Below, piece by piece: positions 34,822 to 44,887 of a DNA stretch of 64,000 bases. How positions within the stretch are numbered: the stretch's first letter is position 1; each line of letters opens with the position of its first letter. Position numbers and translations under genes: made by a program. The notes beneath the pieces were generated by a model. The model was given only the letters and a program-made list of their open reading frames with translations, made no database searches and had not been told where the DNA came from. This DNA is from an uncultured Pelagibacteraceae bacterium (GTDB taxonomy: Bacteria > Pseudomonadota > Alphaproteobacteria > Pelagibacterales > Pelagibacteraceae), in contig CACDSY010000002.1 in NCBI GenBank assembly GCA_902555585.1, positions 199,380 to 263,379 on the forward strand, in the 5' to 3' direction.

Positions 34822-35874
34822 ATGCAAAAATATTACACAAGAGCGTGTAATTTTTATTATAACAAAATATCCAGAGAGAAAGTTAAAAAGAAGATTTCAC
34901 TACCAGTTAGTGGTAACAAATCACTTTCTTTTGATACTATTGAAATAATTTCCAGAACTAACAAAAAAAAAATAAATATAAGAAGTATTAAAAATCTACC
35001 ATTAAAAATTAAAAAAAAAGTTTTAATTGATATAAATAATATATCTAAGGCTAAAAAAATTCCTAAATTAAAATTTGACAATTTACCAATCTTAATGGGT
35101 GTTATAAATATAACACCAGATAGCTTTTCTGATGGTGGTAAATTTAATAAAAAAGTTTCAGCGATAAAACAGATTAATAAATTAATAGTTGATGGAGCAA
35201 AGATAATTGATGTAGGAGGTGAGTCTACAAGACCGGGATCTAAAGAAATTCTTGAAACGGAAGAGTGGCTTAGAGTAAATAAAGTAATGGACTATTTTAA
35301 ATCAAAAAAGATATTTGTTTCTCTAGACACTAGAAAAAGTTTTGTAATGAAAAAAGCGTTTAAATATAAACTAGATCTAATTAATGATGTTTCTGGTCTA
35401 AGTTATGACAAGGAAACAATTAATTTTTTAAAAAATAGTAAATTACCTTTTGTTGTACATCACATGAAAGGTACCCCAGAAATTATGCAAAAAAAACCAA
35501 GTTATAAAAATGTTTTGCTGGATATTTATGACTATTTTGAAGATAAATTGAAATTAATAAGAAAAAAAGGAATTAAACATAATCACATTATTTTAGATCC
35601 AGGAATAGGATTTGGTAAAAATATGAAACATAATATTACCCTAATCAATAATATTTCTATTTTTCATTCCTTAGGACTGCCAGTAATGTTAGGAATTTCA
35701 AGAAAGAGATTTATAAAAGATATATCTGGACATAATGATAGTATAGACAGAATTGGTGGGACTGTATCTTCAAGTATCTTTAGTATGTTACAAGGAGTAC
35801 AAATACTTAGAGTTCATGATGTTAATGAAGTTAACCAAGGAATTAAAGTTTTTAAAAAAATAAATTTTAACTAA
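34822..35874 (+). CDS. folP: dihydropteroate synthase with N-terminal extension
   Basis: The product has 350 residues. The catalytic barrel begins around residue 88: LMGVINITPDSFSDGGKF at 91-108, then DVGGESTRPGS, SLDTRKSFVMKKA, LINDVSGL, VVHHMKGTPEIMQ, ILDPGIGFGKN and LGISRKRFI. It condenses pterin diphosphate with p-aminobenzoate in folate synthesis. The first 85 or so residues, basic and without recognisable motifs, exceed the compact 270-280-residue enzymes; longer forms occur in other alphaproteobacteria. It overlaps glmM by one base. Confidence 0.93.
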   Translation: MQKYYTRACNFYYNKISREKVKKKISLPVSGNKSLSFDTIEIISRTNKKKINIRSIKNLPLKIKKKVLIDINNISKAKKIPKLKFDNLPILMGVINITPDSFSDGGKFNKKVSAIKQINKLIVDGAKIIDVGGESTRPGSKEILETEEWLRVNKVMDYFKSKKIFVSLDTRKSFVMKKAFKYKLDLINDVSGLSYDKETINFLKNSKLPFVVHHMKGTPEIMQKKPSYKNVLLDIYDYFEDKLKLIRKKGIKHNHIILDPGIGFGKNMKHNITLINNISIFHSLGLPVMLGISRKRFIKDISGHNDSIDRIGGTVSSSIFSMLQGVQILRVHDVNEVNQGIKVFKKINFN

Positions 35875-37205
35875 TGATAAAAAAATATTTTGGTACAGAT
35901 GGAATAAGAGGAAAGGTAAATGGGGATAAAATAAATGGCGACATGTTTTTTAAGTTTGGTTTGGCTGCCGGTACATATTTTAAAAACCTAAAAAAAAATA
36001 AGCAGATAGCAATAATTGCAAAAGATACAAGATTATCTGGATATACACTGGAACCAGCATTAGTATCTGGTTTAACATCAGCTGGAATGCACGTTTTCAC
36101 TTTTGGTCCATTACCAACAAATGGTCTTGCAATGCTTACAAAAAAAATGAGAGCTAATATGGGAATTATGATTACAGCATCTCACAATCCACATGATTTC
36201 AATGGTTTAAAACTATTTGGACCAGACGGATTAAAATTGTCTGACAAAATAGAAAAGAAAATAGAAAAATTAATTGACTCCAAGATATCTAGAAAATTAT
36301 CAAATCCTCAAATATTAGGTAGAGTTAAAAGATTGGAAAGTGGATCTAAAAAATACATAGAAATAATAAAAAAAAATTTTCCTAAACAATTTAATTTAAG
36401 AGGTTTAAGGATTACAATTGATTGTGCTAATGGTGCTGCATATAAAGTGGGACCGCAATTATTTAGATCATTGGGTGCTGTAGTTCACGAAATAGGAACC
36501 TCCCCTAACGGATTTAATATTAATCATAAATGTGGCTCTACATATCCAAATAAAATTAAATATCATACAAAAAAAAATAAATCTCATATTGGAATTTCTT
36601 TAGATGGAGATGCAGACAGAATAATTATTTGTGATGAAAAGGGTAGTATTATAGATGGTGATAAAATTATAGCAATGCTGGGAGAAAGGTGGAATAGAAA
36701 AAAAATTTTAAAAGGAGGCGTTGTAGGTACTTTAATGTCCAATTATGGATTACAAAATTTTTTTACAAAAAAAAAAATAAAGTTCTTAAGATCTAAAGTC
36801 GGTGATAGATACGTAAAAGAATTAATGCAAAAAAAAAATTTTAACTTAGGGGGAGAACAATCTGGCCATATTATCCTTGGTAAATTTGCAACTACTGGTG
36901 ATGGTTTATTGGTAGCATTAGAAATCCTCTTTTCTATGAGGAAAGGTAAAAAAGCGAGTGAAATATTTAAAAATTTTATACCCACTCCTCAAAAATTAGA
37001 AAATGTTGAAGTAAAAGATAAATCAATAATCAATAATCTGAAGTGCAAAAATGCAATCAAAAAAGCAAATAGTTTAATAAAGGGAAAAGGAAGAATGCTA
37101 GTAAGAAAATCTGGAACAGAGCCAGTAGTAAGAATTATGTGTGAAACTGTAGATAGAACTATGCTTTCAAAATGTATTAATATTGTAAAAAAATCAATTA
37201 TCTAA
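35874..37205 (+). CDS. glmM: phosphoglucosamine mutase
   Basis: The product has 443 residues: KKYFGTDGIRGKVNG, the active-site loop MITASHNPHDFNGLK with the phosphorylated Ser103, the metal loop LDGDADRII, and the substrate loop GGEQSGHIIL; RKSGTEPVVRIM binds phosphate at the C-terminus. It converts glucosamine-6-phosphate to glucosamine-1-phosphate for UDP-GlcNAc, which feeds peptidoglycan, lipid A and the surface sugars made by the cluster at the start of the window. It overlaps folP by one base, and thiD starts 1 base later. Confidence 0.97.
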   Translation: MIKKYFGTDGIRGKVNGDKINGDMFFKFGLAAGTYFKNLKKNKQIAIIAKDTRLSGYTLEPALVSGLTSAGMHVFTFGPLPTNGLAMLTKKMRANMGIMITASHNPHDFNGLKLFGPDGLKLSDKIEKKIEKLIDSKISRKLSNPQILGRVKRLESGSKKYIEIIKKNFPKQFNLRGLRITIDCANGAAYKVGPQLFRSLGAVVHEIGTSPNGFNINHKCGSTYPNKIKYHTKKNKSHIGISLDGDADRIIICDEKGSIIDGDKIIAMLGERWNRKKILKGGVVGTLMSNYGLQNFFTKKKIKFLRSKVGDRYVKELMQKKNFNLGGEQSGHIILGKFATTGDGLLVALEILFSMRKGKKASEIFKNFIPTPQKLENVEVKDKSIINNLKCKNAIKKANSLIKGKGRMLVRKSGTEPVVRIMCETVDRTMLSKCINIVKKSII

Positions 37206-37206
37206 C

Positions 37207-38019
37207 TTGAAAATAAAATCTAAAATTTTAATTATTGCTGGCTCAGACTCTTCTGGTGGCGCGGGTATACAAGCAGATATAAAAACTGTCACATCGCTTG
37301 GTTCATATGCTATGACAGCTATAACTGCTATAACATCTCAAAATACAACAGGTGTTAAATCAATTATTCCAGTAAATAGTAAGGAAATTTCAAATCAAAT
37401 TGAATTTACAGCTAGAGACATAAAACCAGATGCTGTTAAAATAGGAATGCTTCATTCAAAAGAAGTAATAAGCTCAGTAATAAAATCTTTAAATAAAATA
37501 AAAGTAAAAAAAATAATTTTAGATCCTGTTATGGTAGCAAAGGGTGGGAAAAAATTAATTAATGAACCAGCTATTAAAATTTTAAAAAATAATCTTTTAT
37601 CTAAGGCAGATTTGATTACACCAAATATACCAGAGGCTGAAGTTTTAACCAATTCGAAGATATCATCCATCCAGGATGTAATTTCAGCAGGTAATCATCT
37701 AATTGAATTAGGTGCAAGAAATGTCCTTATTAAAGGAGGTCATTTGAATTATAAAAATATGCAAGACGTATTTATGAATAAAAAAGAAATCACAATTTTT
37801 AAAAATAAGAAAATAAAAACAAAAAATAGCCATGGCACAGGTTGCACTCTTTCTAGCGCTATAACTACCTACTTTTCATGTGGAAAAACTTTAAAGAAAT
37901 CTTGTGAAATGGCAATTAAGTATGTAAATCATTCATTAAGAACACAACCAAACTTAGGGAAAGGTCACGGTCCTGTAAACCATTTAAATAGTATACAAAT
38001 TAAAAAAATTTTTAGATGA
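37207..38019 (+). CDS. thiD: hydroxymethylpyrimidine (phosphate) kinase
   Basis: The product has 270 residues from a TTG start. [20 protein letters not shown] at the N-terminus, [30 protein letters not shown] [32 protein letters not shown] and [12 protein letters not shown] for the anion hole are all present. It phosphorylates the pyrimidine precursor of thiamine twice. thiE is at 17 kb. SAR11 strains are known to depend on outside pyrimidine precursors, which this salvage-type kinase would fit. It overlaps purA by 4 bases. Confidence 0.93.
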   Translation: MKIKSKILIIAGSDSSGGAGIQADIKTVTSLGSYAMTAITAITSQNTTGVKSIIPVNSKEISNQIEFTARDIKPDAVKIGMLHSKEVISSVIKSLNKIKVKKIILDPVMVAKGGKKLINEPAIKILKNNLLSKADLITPNIPEAEVLTNSKISSIQDVISAGNHLIELGARNVLIKGGHLNYKNMQDVFMNKKEITIFKNKKIKTKNSHGTGCTLSSAITTYFSCGKTLKKSCEMAIKYVNHSLRTQPNLGKGHGPVNHLNSIQIKKIFR

Positions 38020-39308
38020 AAAATGTAGTTGTAGTTGGATCACAATGGGGAGATGAGGGAAAAGGTAAAATTGTTGATTGGCTATCAAGCCAGGCTGATG
38101 TAATAATAAGATTTCAAGGTGGACATAATGCTGGCCATACACTTGTTATAGATGGTGTAGTTTATAAATTAAGACTATTGCCATCAGGAATAGTTAGAAA
38201 AAAAAAAATATCAATTATTGGAAATGGCGTAGTGGTTGATCCTTGGGCACTATTAGAGGAAATTGATGAAATTAAATCTAAAAATATTGAAGTTAGTTCT
38301 GACAACTTAATTTTATCTGAAGCAGCCACTCTTATCTTGCCATTTCATAAAGAAATGGATGAGATCAGGGAAGATGCAGCAGGAAAATCCAAAATAGGGA
38401 CCACAAGAAGAGGAATAGGACCAGCATATGAGGATAAGATTGGCAGAAGATCAATAAGAGTAATGGATCTTGCATCAGAAAGTAATTTGGATAAAAGATT
38501 AGATGTAGTATTAAGTCATCATAATGCAATAAGAAAAGGTTTAGGAAAAACTGAATTCAAAAAAGAACAATTAAAAGAAAATCTGTTAGATATTGCACCA
38601 CAAATACTTAAATTTTCACAACCTGTATGGAAAAAAATAGATGAATATAAATCTCAAAATAAAAAAATATTATTTGAAGGCGCTCAAGGAGTTCTTTTAG
38701 ACGTTGACCATGGGACCTATCCATTTGTGACTTCTTCTAATACCGTCGCTTCGTCAGCAGCGACTGGCTCAGGCTGTGGTATTAACTCCATTAATTATGT
38801 TTTAGGCATTACAAAAGCATACACTACAAGAGTTGGAGAAGGTCCTTTTCCAACAGAACTAACAGACGAGATAGGCGAATTACTTGGAAAGAGAGGAAAA
38901 GAATTTGGAACTGTCACAAGTAGAAAAAGAAGATGTGGTTGGTTTGATGGTGTCCTTGTAAGACAAACTTTAAAAATTTCAGGAATTGATGGAATTGCCT
39001 TAACTAAACTAGATGTGCTAGATGAACTAGACGAAATTAAAATGTGCATTGCTTATGAGATAAATGGAAAAAAATATGATTACCTTCCTGCTTCGGTTGA
39101 TGACCAATTTATGGCTAAACCAATATACAAATCTTTTAAAGGCTGGAGATCTTCCACAGTGGGTATAAAAACATTTGAAGAATTACCAGAAAATGCAAAG
39201 AGTTATATAAAAGAATTAGAAAAGTTTATTGAGACTAGAATATCAAGTATTTCAACTAGTCCAGAGAGAAATGATACAATCTTAATTTTAGATCCTTTTA
39301 ATCTCTAA
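38016..39308 (+). CDS. purA: adenylosuccinate synthetase
   Basis: The product has 430 residues, normal length. [16 protein letters not shown] at residues 8-23 is the GTP-binding start; [47 protein letters not shown], the [15 protein letters not shown] [11 protein letters not shown], and [13 protein letters not shown] follow. It joins IMP and aspartate in AMP synthesis. Its stop codon overlaps that of the convergent rpoH by 4 bases, leaving no intergenic terminator. Confidence 0.97.
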   Translation: MKNVVVVGSQWGDEGKGKIVDWLSSQADVIIRFQGGHNAGHTLVIDGVVYKLRLLPSGIVRKKKISIIGNGVVVDPWALLEEIDEIKSKNIEVSSDNLILSEAATLILPFHKEMDEIREDAAGKSKIGTTRRGIGPAYEDKIGRRSIRVMDLASESNLDKRLDVVLSHHNAIRKGLGKTEFKKEQLKENLLDIAPQILKFSQPVWKKIDEYKSQNKKILFEGAQGVLLDVDHGTYPFVTSSNTVASSAATGSGCGINSINYVLGITKAYTTRVGEGPFPTELTDEIGELLGKRGKEFGTVTSRKRRCGWFDGVLVRQTLKISGIDGIALTKLDVLDELDEIKMCIAYEINGKKYDYLPASVDDQFMAKPIYKSFKGWRSSTVGIKTFEELPENAKSYIKELEKFIETRISSISTSPERNDTILILDPFNL

Positions 39309-40195
39309 TTTGCTGGCAATAAGTTTTTTGATTGAGCAGAATTAAGCATATGCTTTTGTAGTTTCTCAAAAGCTTTATTTTCTATTTGTCTCACTCTTTC
39401 CCTACTAATCTTGTACTTTTTGCTCAGCTCATCTAAAGTTATTGGTTCATCTGTTAATCTTCTTGAATATAAAATCTTTTTTTCTCTTTCATTTAATATC
39501 TTAATTGAATCTTGAAGTAGGTCTTTCCTTTGTTCCATTTCATCACTTTGAGCAATTTTTAATTCATGGTCCATTTCATTATCAACTACCCAGTCTTGCC
39601 ATTCATCACCATCTTCACCTATCGGAGCATTTAAAGATTGTTCTTTACCTGAAAGTCTTCTATTCATAGAAACGACTTCACTCTCACTTACAGAGAGTCT
39701 TTTAGCTATATCTTCAACATGTTCCTTTCTCAGGTCTCCCTCCGAACGAGGAGCTATTTGGTTTTTAATTTTTTTTAAATTAAAAAAAAGTTTTTTCTGT
39801 GCGGTTGTTGTTCCTATTTTTACTAAACTCCATGATCTTAATATATATTCTTGTATTGAAGCTTTGATCCACCACATTGCATAAGTTGCAAGTCTAAAAC
39901 CTTTTTCTGGCTCAAACTTTTTTACTGCTTGCATTAATCCCACATTACCTTCAGATATCATCTCGTTAAGAGGCAAACCATAACCTTTGTAGCCCATTGC
40001 TATCTTTGCAACTAGTCTCAAATGGCTAGTTACAAGTTTTTCTGCAGATTTCACATTTCCGGTTGATTGCCAATTTTTAGCCAACATATACTCTTCCTCA
40101 GCTGCAAGCATTGGAAATTTCTTAATCTGAGCAAGATAAGCAGCTAATCCACCCTCATTTGAAAGTGTTGGCAAGTTGTATGTATTTTTATTCAT
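39305..40195 (-). CDS. rpoH: RNA polymerase heat-shock sigma factor RpoH (sigma-32)
   Basis: The product has 296 residues. Region 2 has [42 protein letters not shown] and [27 protein letters not shown]; region 4 ends with [17 protein letters not shown]. Absence of region 1.1 and the length match RpoH rather than RpoD. It directs RNA polymerase to heat-shock promoters and is usually controlled by chaperones and FtsH, which is encoded upstream in this window. Convergent overlap with purA. Confidence 0.93.
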   Translation of the reverse strand: MNKNTYNLPTLSNEGGLAAYLAQIKKFPMLAAEEEYMLAKNWQSTGNVKSAEKLVTSHLRLVAKIAMGYKGYGLPLNEMISEGNVGLMQAVKKFEPEKGFRLATYAMWWIKASIQEYILRSWSLVKIGTTTAQKKLFFNLKKIKNQIAPRSEGDLRKEHVEDIAKRLSVSESEVVSMNRRLSGKEQSLNAPIGEDGDEWQDWVVDNEMDHELKIAQSDEMEQRKDLLQDSIKILNEREKKILYSRRLTDEPITLDELSKKYKISRERVRQIENKAFEKLQKHMLNSAQSKNLLPAN

Positions 40196-40241
40196 TCGAA
40201 GTATTTATTTAATAAATAAATAAATTTTTACAATGATTTTA

Positions 40242-41219
40242 TTACTTGATTTTTCTTAGTTTTTTTAAAATCTGTTCTAAATCTGATGGTAAATTTGATG
40301 AAAATTCCAGTCTTGTATTATTACTAGGATGATTAAAACCAATGGTTTTCGCATGTAAAAATTGTCTATTAAGTCCGATTATTCTTTCTTCAAGCTCACT
40401 ATCAATACCTACAAATTTTTTGTACTTTTTTTTATATTTTTTATCACCTAAAATATTATTACCTTTGTATGACAAATGAACTCTTATTTGATGCGTTCTT
40501 CCAGTTTCTAGTTTACATTCAATAAGACTAAATGTTGGAATTTTTTCATCTTCAAATATTTCTAAAGTTTTATAATTGGTCACAGCCTTTTTGCCTTTCT
40601 TAGATGAAACTTCCATCATTTGTCTGTTTCTTGAACTTCGAGTTATAAAAGTCTCTATTTTTCCATTTTGAGGTCTTAGTTTACCCCAAACAAGAGCTTG
40701 GTAAACTCGTGTAATAGAATGATCAGAAAATTGTTTTGACAAATTTTCGTGTGAAATATTATTTTTGGCAATAACTATTAATCCAGATGTATCTTTGTCA
40801 ATCCTGTGTACAATTCCAGGTCTTAGTTCGTTTCCAATATTTGATAAATTTTTGTTATCATAATTTATCAATGCATTTACAATTGTATTGTCATAATTTC
40901 CTGGCCCGGGATGCATAGAAATTCCTGCAGATTTATTGATAACTATTAAATCTTTATCTTCATGGACAATATCAAGAGGATATTTAAATGGCTCAAGAGT
41001 CTCGTTCTTCGGTTCTGAAATCTCAAAATAAATTTCATCATTCAATTTAATTTTCTTAGAGGGGTCGTTAATAATAATATTATTAATTTTTAATTTATTT
41101 TCTAAAATTAAACTTTTTACTCTTGACCTACTTAATTTGTTATCCTGATTGGATAATAGAATGTCTATTCTTAAATTTTTTTCTTTATTTTTAACTTTTA
41201 TATTTATAATACTTTTCAT
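40242..41219 (-). CDS. rluD: 23S rRNA pseudouridine synthase RluD-like
   Basis: The product has 325 residues from ATG 41219; upstream in-frame codons reach into the tRNA-Arg gene region on the other strand and were trimmed. An S4 RNA-binding domain comes first (RIDILLSNQDNKLSRSRVKSLI), then DLIVINKSAGISMHPG and RPGIVHRIDKDTSGLIVIAKN, with the catalytic aspartate in HRIDKDTSG. TGRTHQIRVHLSYKG closes the motif set. RluD modifies helix 69 of 23S rRNA. It is 46 bases upstream, in map order, of rpoH on the same strand; in alphaproteobacteria rluD and rpoH are usual neighbours. Confidence 0.92.
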   Translation of the reverse strand: MKSIINIKVKNKEKNLRIDILLSNQDNKLSRSRVKSLILENKLKINNIIINDPSKKIKLNDEIYFEISEPKNETLEPFKYPLDIVHEDKDLIVINKSAGISMHPGPGNYDNTIVNALINYDNKNLSNIGNELRPGIVHRIDKDTSGLIVIAKNNISHENLSKQFSDHSITRVYQALVWGKLRPQNGKIETFITRSSRNRQMMEVSSKKGKKAVTNYKTLEIFEDEKIPTFSLIECKLETGRTHQIRVHLSYKGNNILGDKKYKKKYKKFVGIDSELEERIIGLNRQFLHAKTIGFNHPSNNTRLEFSSNLPSDLEQILKKLRKIK

Positions 41220-41240
41220 ATTGATATAAATATACAATAT

Positions 41241-41317
41241 GCGCTTGTAGCTCAACTGGATAGAGCGCCAGATTTCGGCTCTGGAGGTTCAGGGTTCGAC
41301 TCCTTGCGGGCGCACCA
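41241..41317 (+). tRNA. tRNA-Arg (TCG)
   Basis: The 77-base cloverleaf starts GCGCTTG and ends CGGGCGC plus ACCA. The anticodon stem CCAGA/TCTGG encloses TTTCGGC, so the anticodon is TCG, reading CGA. The T-arm has GGTTCGACTCC. CCA is encoded. The gene ends exactly where the stop codon of the convergent ABC permease gene begins. Confidence 0.95.
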
Positions 41318-42109
41318 TTATTCACCCATATTAATCAAAGTTCCTTTATTTTTTGCAGCATTGAAAGAATAATAAAACAAAGCAATTGAAAGAGAAAAAT
41401 AAAAAGCATTCCACATAAATGCATAGTAAACATTTTCGATATTAACTGTTTGATTAATCAAAATATTTCTAGCTTCTTCAAATATGTAAACCAATGGAAG
41501 TACATAAGCTATTTTTTGAAATATTTCTGGAAGAGTTTCTATTGGATAATAAATGCATCCAAAGGGTGCCAGTAAAAACATTGTTGACCATGCTATATTT
41601 TCAAATGATGGGCCAAATCTAAGCAAACCTGAAGAAACTAAAATACCAAGTGTGATACCAAATATATATAGACTCAAAAAAAGAAAAAATAAAAATATTC
41701 CTAAATCTAAAATTGAAATTCCAAACAATGGAGATGTAAGTAAAATTGCTGGAACCAGACCAATTAGTGATCTAATTAAAGCAGTTATAACAAGTGAGGT
41801 TAAAATCTCACCAATTCTCATTGGTGCTATGAAAAGATTAGTAAAATTTCTACTCCAAATTTCCTCTAAAAAAAGCATATTGAAACCAATACTTGTTCTA
41901 AACAAAAAATCATAAAGAATTGCACAAGTAAGGATTACACCAACTGCATTATTGTAATAAGTTGTGTGCGTTGCAAAAAAATTTGATATAAATCCCCATA
42001 ATGTAATTTGAATAGATGGCCAGTAAACTAGATCTAATACCCTAGGAAATGACCTAGTGATTAGATAAAAATGCCTCAAAAATAAACCGTATATTCTAGT
42101 TAAACTCAC
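41318..42109 (-). CDS. ABC-2 type transporter permease
   Basis: The product has 263 residues and six hydrophobic segments, for example VGVILTCAILYDFLFRT, FFLFLSLYIFGITLGILVSS, and AWSTMFLLAPFGCIYYPIETLP in the conserved ABC-2 region. It would form the membrane channel of an exporter with the ATPase encoded just upstream, overlapping it by 14 bases. This two-gene layout resembles exporters of polysaccharides, lipids or drugs (NodJ/YadH-like). The substrate is not predictable. Confidence 0.85.
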   Translation of the reverse strand: MSLTRIYGLFLRHFYLITRSFPRVLDLVYWPSIQITLWGFISNFFATHTTYYNNAVGVILTCAILYDFLFRTSIGFNMLFLEEIWSRNFTNLFIAPMRIGEILTSLVITALIRSLIGLVPAILLTSPLFGISILDLGIFLFFLFLSLYIFGITLGILVSSGLLRFGPSFENIAWSTMFLLAPFGCIYYPIETLPEIFQKIAYVLPLVYIFEEARNILINQTVNIENVYYAFMWNAFYFSLSIALFYYSFNAAKNKGTLINMGE

Positions 42110-42833
42110 TATTACTCCTTGATAGTTTTAAAAAAACTTCCTCTAAATTTGTTCTTCCATGTTTTGCAATTAAATCTTCAGGTTTGCCTTGGTCTATTAT
42201 TTCTCCATTTTTCATCATTAATACAGATTTACATAAACGTGTGACTTCATTCATATTATGAGAAGCTAAAAGTATCGAAATTTTTTTTTCTTTTTTGTAA
42301 TCTTCTAAAAATGATCTAACAAAATCTCCTACTTCTGGGTCTAAAGAAGCAGTTGGTTCATCAAGTAGCAGAACTTTTGGTTCATTAACTAGAGCTTTAG
42401 CTAAACTTACTCTATTTTTTTGACCTGATGAAAGTTCCCCGGTAATACTGTTTAATAATTCACCTATTCTTAGCTTTTCCGACAAATACTCAATTCGTTC
42501 TTTAATATTTCTAACTTTATAAAGTTTAGAATAAACATATAAATTTTGTTTCACTGTAAGTTTTTTGGGCAATTCAATATAAGGGGATATAAAATTAATT
42601 TTTTCAAGAATCTGAATTCTATTTTCTTCAAGTTTAAGATTATTGATAAATATTTGACCGCTTGTAGGTTTAAGCAAGCCTAGCAACATTCCAATAGTTG
42701 TTGTTTTTCCAGATCCATTAGGACCAAGCAAACCTAAAATTTCATCTTCCTCAACATTAAATGATATTCCTTTTACAGCTTCTTTTTTGCCATAATTTTT
42801 TTTTATATTTTGAACTTCAATTAAATTTTTCAT
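42096..42833 (-). CDS. ABC transporter ATP-binding protein
   Basis: The product has 245 residues. Walker A LLGPNGSGKTTTIGMLLGLL, Q-loop in ISPYIELP, signature ELSSGQKNRVSLAKAL, Walker B KVLLLDEPTASLDPEVGD and the H-loop LASHNMNEV are all intact. It is of the ABC-2 exporter ATPase kind and powers the permease encoded next to it. It overlaps the Sua5 gene by 4 bases. Confidence 0.93.
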   Translation of the reverse strand: MKNLIEVQNIKKNYGKKEAVKGISFNVEEDEILGLLGPNGSGKTTTIGMLLGLLKPTSGQIFINNLKLEENRIQILEKINFISPYIELPKKLTVKQNLYVYSKLYKVRNIKERIEYLSEKLRIGELLNSITGELSSGQKNRVSLAKALVNEPKVLLLDEPTASLDPEVGDFVRSFLEDYKKEKKISILLASHNMNEVTRLCKSVLMMKNGEIIDQGKPEDLIAKHGRTNLEEVFLKLSRSNSEFN

Positions 42834-43762
42834 TTTTTTGATGCTCTTAAAATTCTATCATTAATAGCCTCACCAATATTAATATTTGGTATTTTTTCAA
42901 TAGCAATTTTTTTGTACCCATAGTTTTTTATTATTCTTAACGTTTTATATAAATTTTTTGCAGCTTGTTTTAAATTACCTGTCTTACTTATATAAAAATA
43001 GTTTTTGTCTAATTTTTTTCTTTTTTTTATTAATATATATGCTTCATTTTGATAATTTTTTTTGGCATTTAGTCTCACAGGTATTCCGGGTGAATAATGT
43101 AATTTACTAGTTCCAGGAACTTTTACTTTAATTTTTTTTTTATTCTTATTTTCTAATTTATTTATTAGTTTATAAATTAATTTACTATTTATTCCTCCTA
43201 ATCTTAAAATATGAGGTTTTCCAATAAGATTTATAATCGTTGACTCTAAGCCTATTTTCGAAGAACCGCCATCTAAGACAAACTTTAATTTAGGACCAAA
43301 TTCATCAACCACATCTTGTTTTGAAACAGGACTTATACTTGTTGAAATATTTGCACTAGGTGCTGCAAGTGGATAATTAATTTTTTTTAATAGTTTTCTA
43401 GTTAAAGGATGACTTGGAAATCTTACAGCTACTGAATTTGAATTATTTCTAATAATTTTTGAAATCCTACTTTTCTTTTTTAATTTTAAAACAAATGATA
43501 CAGGTCCTGGGCAAAATTTTTTATAGAGTTTAATAAAAGTATTATCAATTTCACAATCTTTTTTTAAATTATTAATGCTATAATAATGAGTAATTAAAGG
43601 ATTGCTTCTAGGTCTTTTTTTTAATTTGTATACTCTAGAAACTGCTTTGTCCGAATACGCATTTCCTGCTAGTCCATAGACTGTCTCGGTAGGTATCGCT
43701 ATACATTCATTATTATTTAAGTATTTTATCGCTTTTTTAATATTTGAATCATTCTTTTTCAT
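42830..43762 (-). CDS. tsaC: threonylcarbamoyl-AMP synthase (Sua5/TsaC)
   Basis: The product has 310 residues. The YrdC domain covers the first 200: CIAIPTETVYGLAGNAYS, YKLKKRPRSNPLITHY, CPGPVSFVLKLKKKS, VAVRFPSHPLTRKLL, PLAAPSANISTSISP and LDGGSSKIGLESTIINL. A Sua5-type C-terminal domain follows after PGTSKLHYSPGIPV. It makes threonylcarbamoyl-AMP for the t6A modification of ANN-decoding tRNAs, which should matter in a genome rich in Lys, Asn and Ile codons. The start is 20 bases from the divergent xseB. Confidence 0.93.
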   Translation of the reverse strand: MKKNDSNIKKAIKYLNNNECIAIPTETVYGLAGNAYSDKAVSRVYKLKKRPRSNPLITHYYSINNLKKDCEIDNTFIKLYKKFCPGPVSFVLKLKKKSRISKIIRNNSNSVAVRFPSHPLTRKLLKKINYPLAAPSANISTSISPVSKQDVVDEFGPKLKFVLDGGSSKIGLESTIINLIGKPHILRLGGINSKLIYKLINKLENKNKKKIKVKVPGTSKLHYSPGIPVRLNAKKNYQNEAYILIKKRKKLDKNYFYISKTGNLKQAAKNLYKTLRIIKNYGYKKIAIEKIPNINIGEAINDRILRASKK

Positions 43763-43782
43763 ATAATATCACCAACTAATAT

Positions 43783-44037
43783 ATGAATGAAAAAAATTTG
43801 CCAGATGATATTGCGTCAAAATCTTTGAATGAGCTAACTGATTTAGCAGACGAAATTGTTAAAAATTTAGAAAATGAAAATAATCTAGAAAATACATCTA
43901 AAGATTATACAAATTTATTAAAAATTAATAGATTGATTGAAAAAAAATTCCAAAAAAATTTTAAAGAAATATCGGATAAGACAAATTTTAAAATTAAAAA
44001 TATAAAATCAAATAAAAATGCAAAAAAAGTTAAATAA
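43783..44037 (+). CDS. xseB: exodeoxyribonuclease VII small subunit
   Basis: The product has 84 residues, helical and acidic/basic: LPDDIASKSLNELTDLADEIVKNLEN near the start matches the XseB pattern. The extra Lys-rich tail is poorly conserved. It pairs with XseA to trim single-stranded DNA; xseA is not in the window. The order xseB-ispA-dxs is a well-known conserved cluster, which supports the call. It overlaps ispA by 20 bases. Confidence 0.8.
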   Translation: MNEKNLPDDIASKSLNELTDLADEIVKNLENENNLENTSKDYTNLLKINRLIEKKFQKNFKEISDKTNFKIKNIKSNKNAKKVK

Positions 44038-44887
44038 AATAGTTAATAGAACTAACGACTATCTTTATAAATATTTTTCCAAACAAAAAAGAACTGAGCT
44101 TATCAAACCAATGCTATATGGACTTTTACCAGGAGGTAAAAAAGTAAGATCAAAAATACTCTTTGATATCGGGTCTATATTCAAAGTAGATAAAAAAAAT
44201 ATTTTGCAAGTTGCAGCTGCAGTTGAATGTATACATGCTTATTCATTAATACATGATGATTTACCATGCATGGACAATGACAATTTGAGAAGAGGAAAAT
44301 TGACAACACACAAAAAGTTTAGTGAGTCGACAGCAATTCTTGCTGGTAATTCTTTACTTACTATAGCATTTCAAATTCTTAGCGAAAAAAGATTAAGTTT
44401 AGACGAAAAAAAAAAAATAAAACTCATAAACTTGCTTTCCGAAAGTTCTGGACATACAGGAATTGCTGGGGGGCAGTTTTTAGACTTAAATTATGAAAAA
44501 ATAAAAAAAACTAAAAATCAAATTATAGATATGCAAATTAAAAAAACTGGGAAGCTATTTAGTTTCTGTTGTGCTGCTCCCATTATAATGTCTGGAAAAA
44601 CAAAATATCTGAATAAATTTAATAAAATAGGCAATGAAATTGGATTATTATTTCAAATTGCTGATGACTTGATAGATTTAACAGGTAAAACATCTAGTGC
44701 AGGAAAAAAAACCAAAAAAGATTTAAAAATGGGGAAAGCTACTTTAATAAGTTTACTAGGCACCAATAATACTATTAAATATGCAGATGACTTAAAATCA
44801 AAAATATTTAAAAGTTTAAAAATTTTTGGAAATAAAAGTGACGATTTTAAAGAAACAATAAATTTTATTTTAAATAGGACAAAGTGA
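44018..44887 (+). CDS. ispA: farnesyl/geranyl diphosphate synthase family
   Basis: The product has 289 residues. [40 protein letters not shown] with the first Asp-rich motif, and [12 protein letters not shown] with the second are typical of short-chain isoprenyl diphosphate synthases. It extends DMAPP to C10/C15 units. Position directly before dxs supports ispA. It overlaps xseB by 20 bases and dxs by 4. Confidence 0.92.
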   Translation: MQKKLNKIVNRTNDYLYKYFSKQKRTELIKPMLYGLLPGGKKVRSKILFDIGSIFKVDKKNILQVAAAVECIHAYSLIHDDLPCMDNDNLRRGKLTTHKKFSESTAILAGNSLLTIAFQILSEKRLSLDEKKKIKLINLLSESSGHTGIAGGQFLDLNYEKIKKTKNQIIDMQIKKTGKLFSFCCAAPIIMSGKTKYLNKFNKIGNEIGLLFQIADDLIDLTGKTSSAGKKTKKDLKMGKATLISLLGTNNTIKYADDLKSKIFKSLKIFGNKSDDFKETINFILNRTK

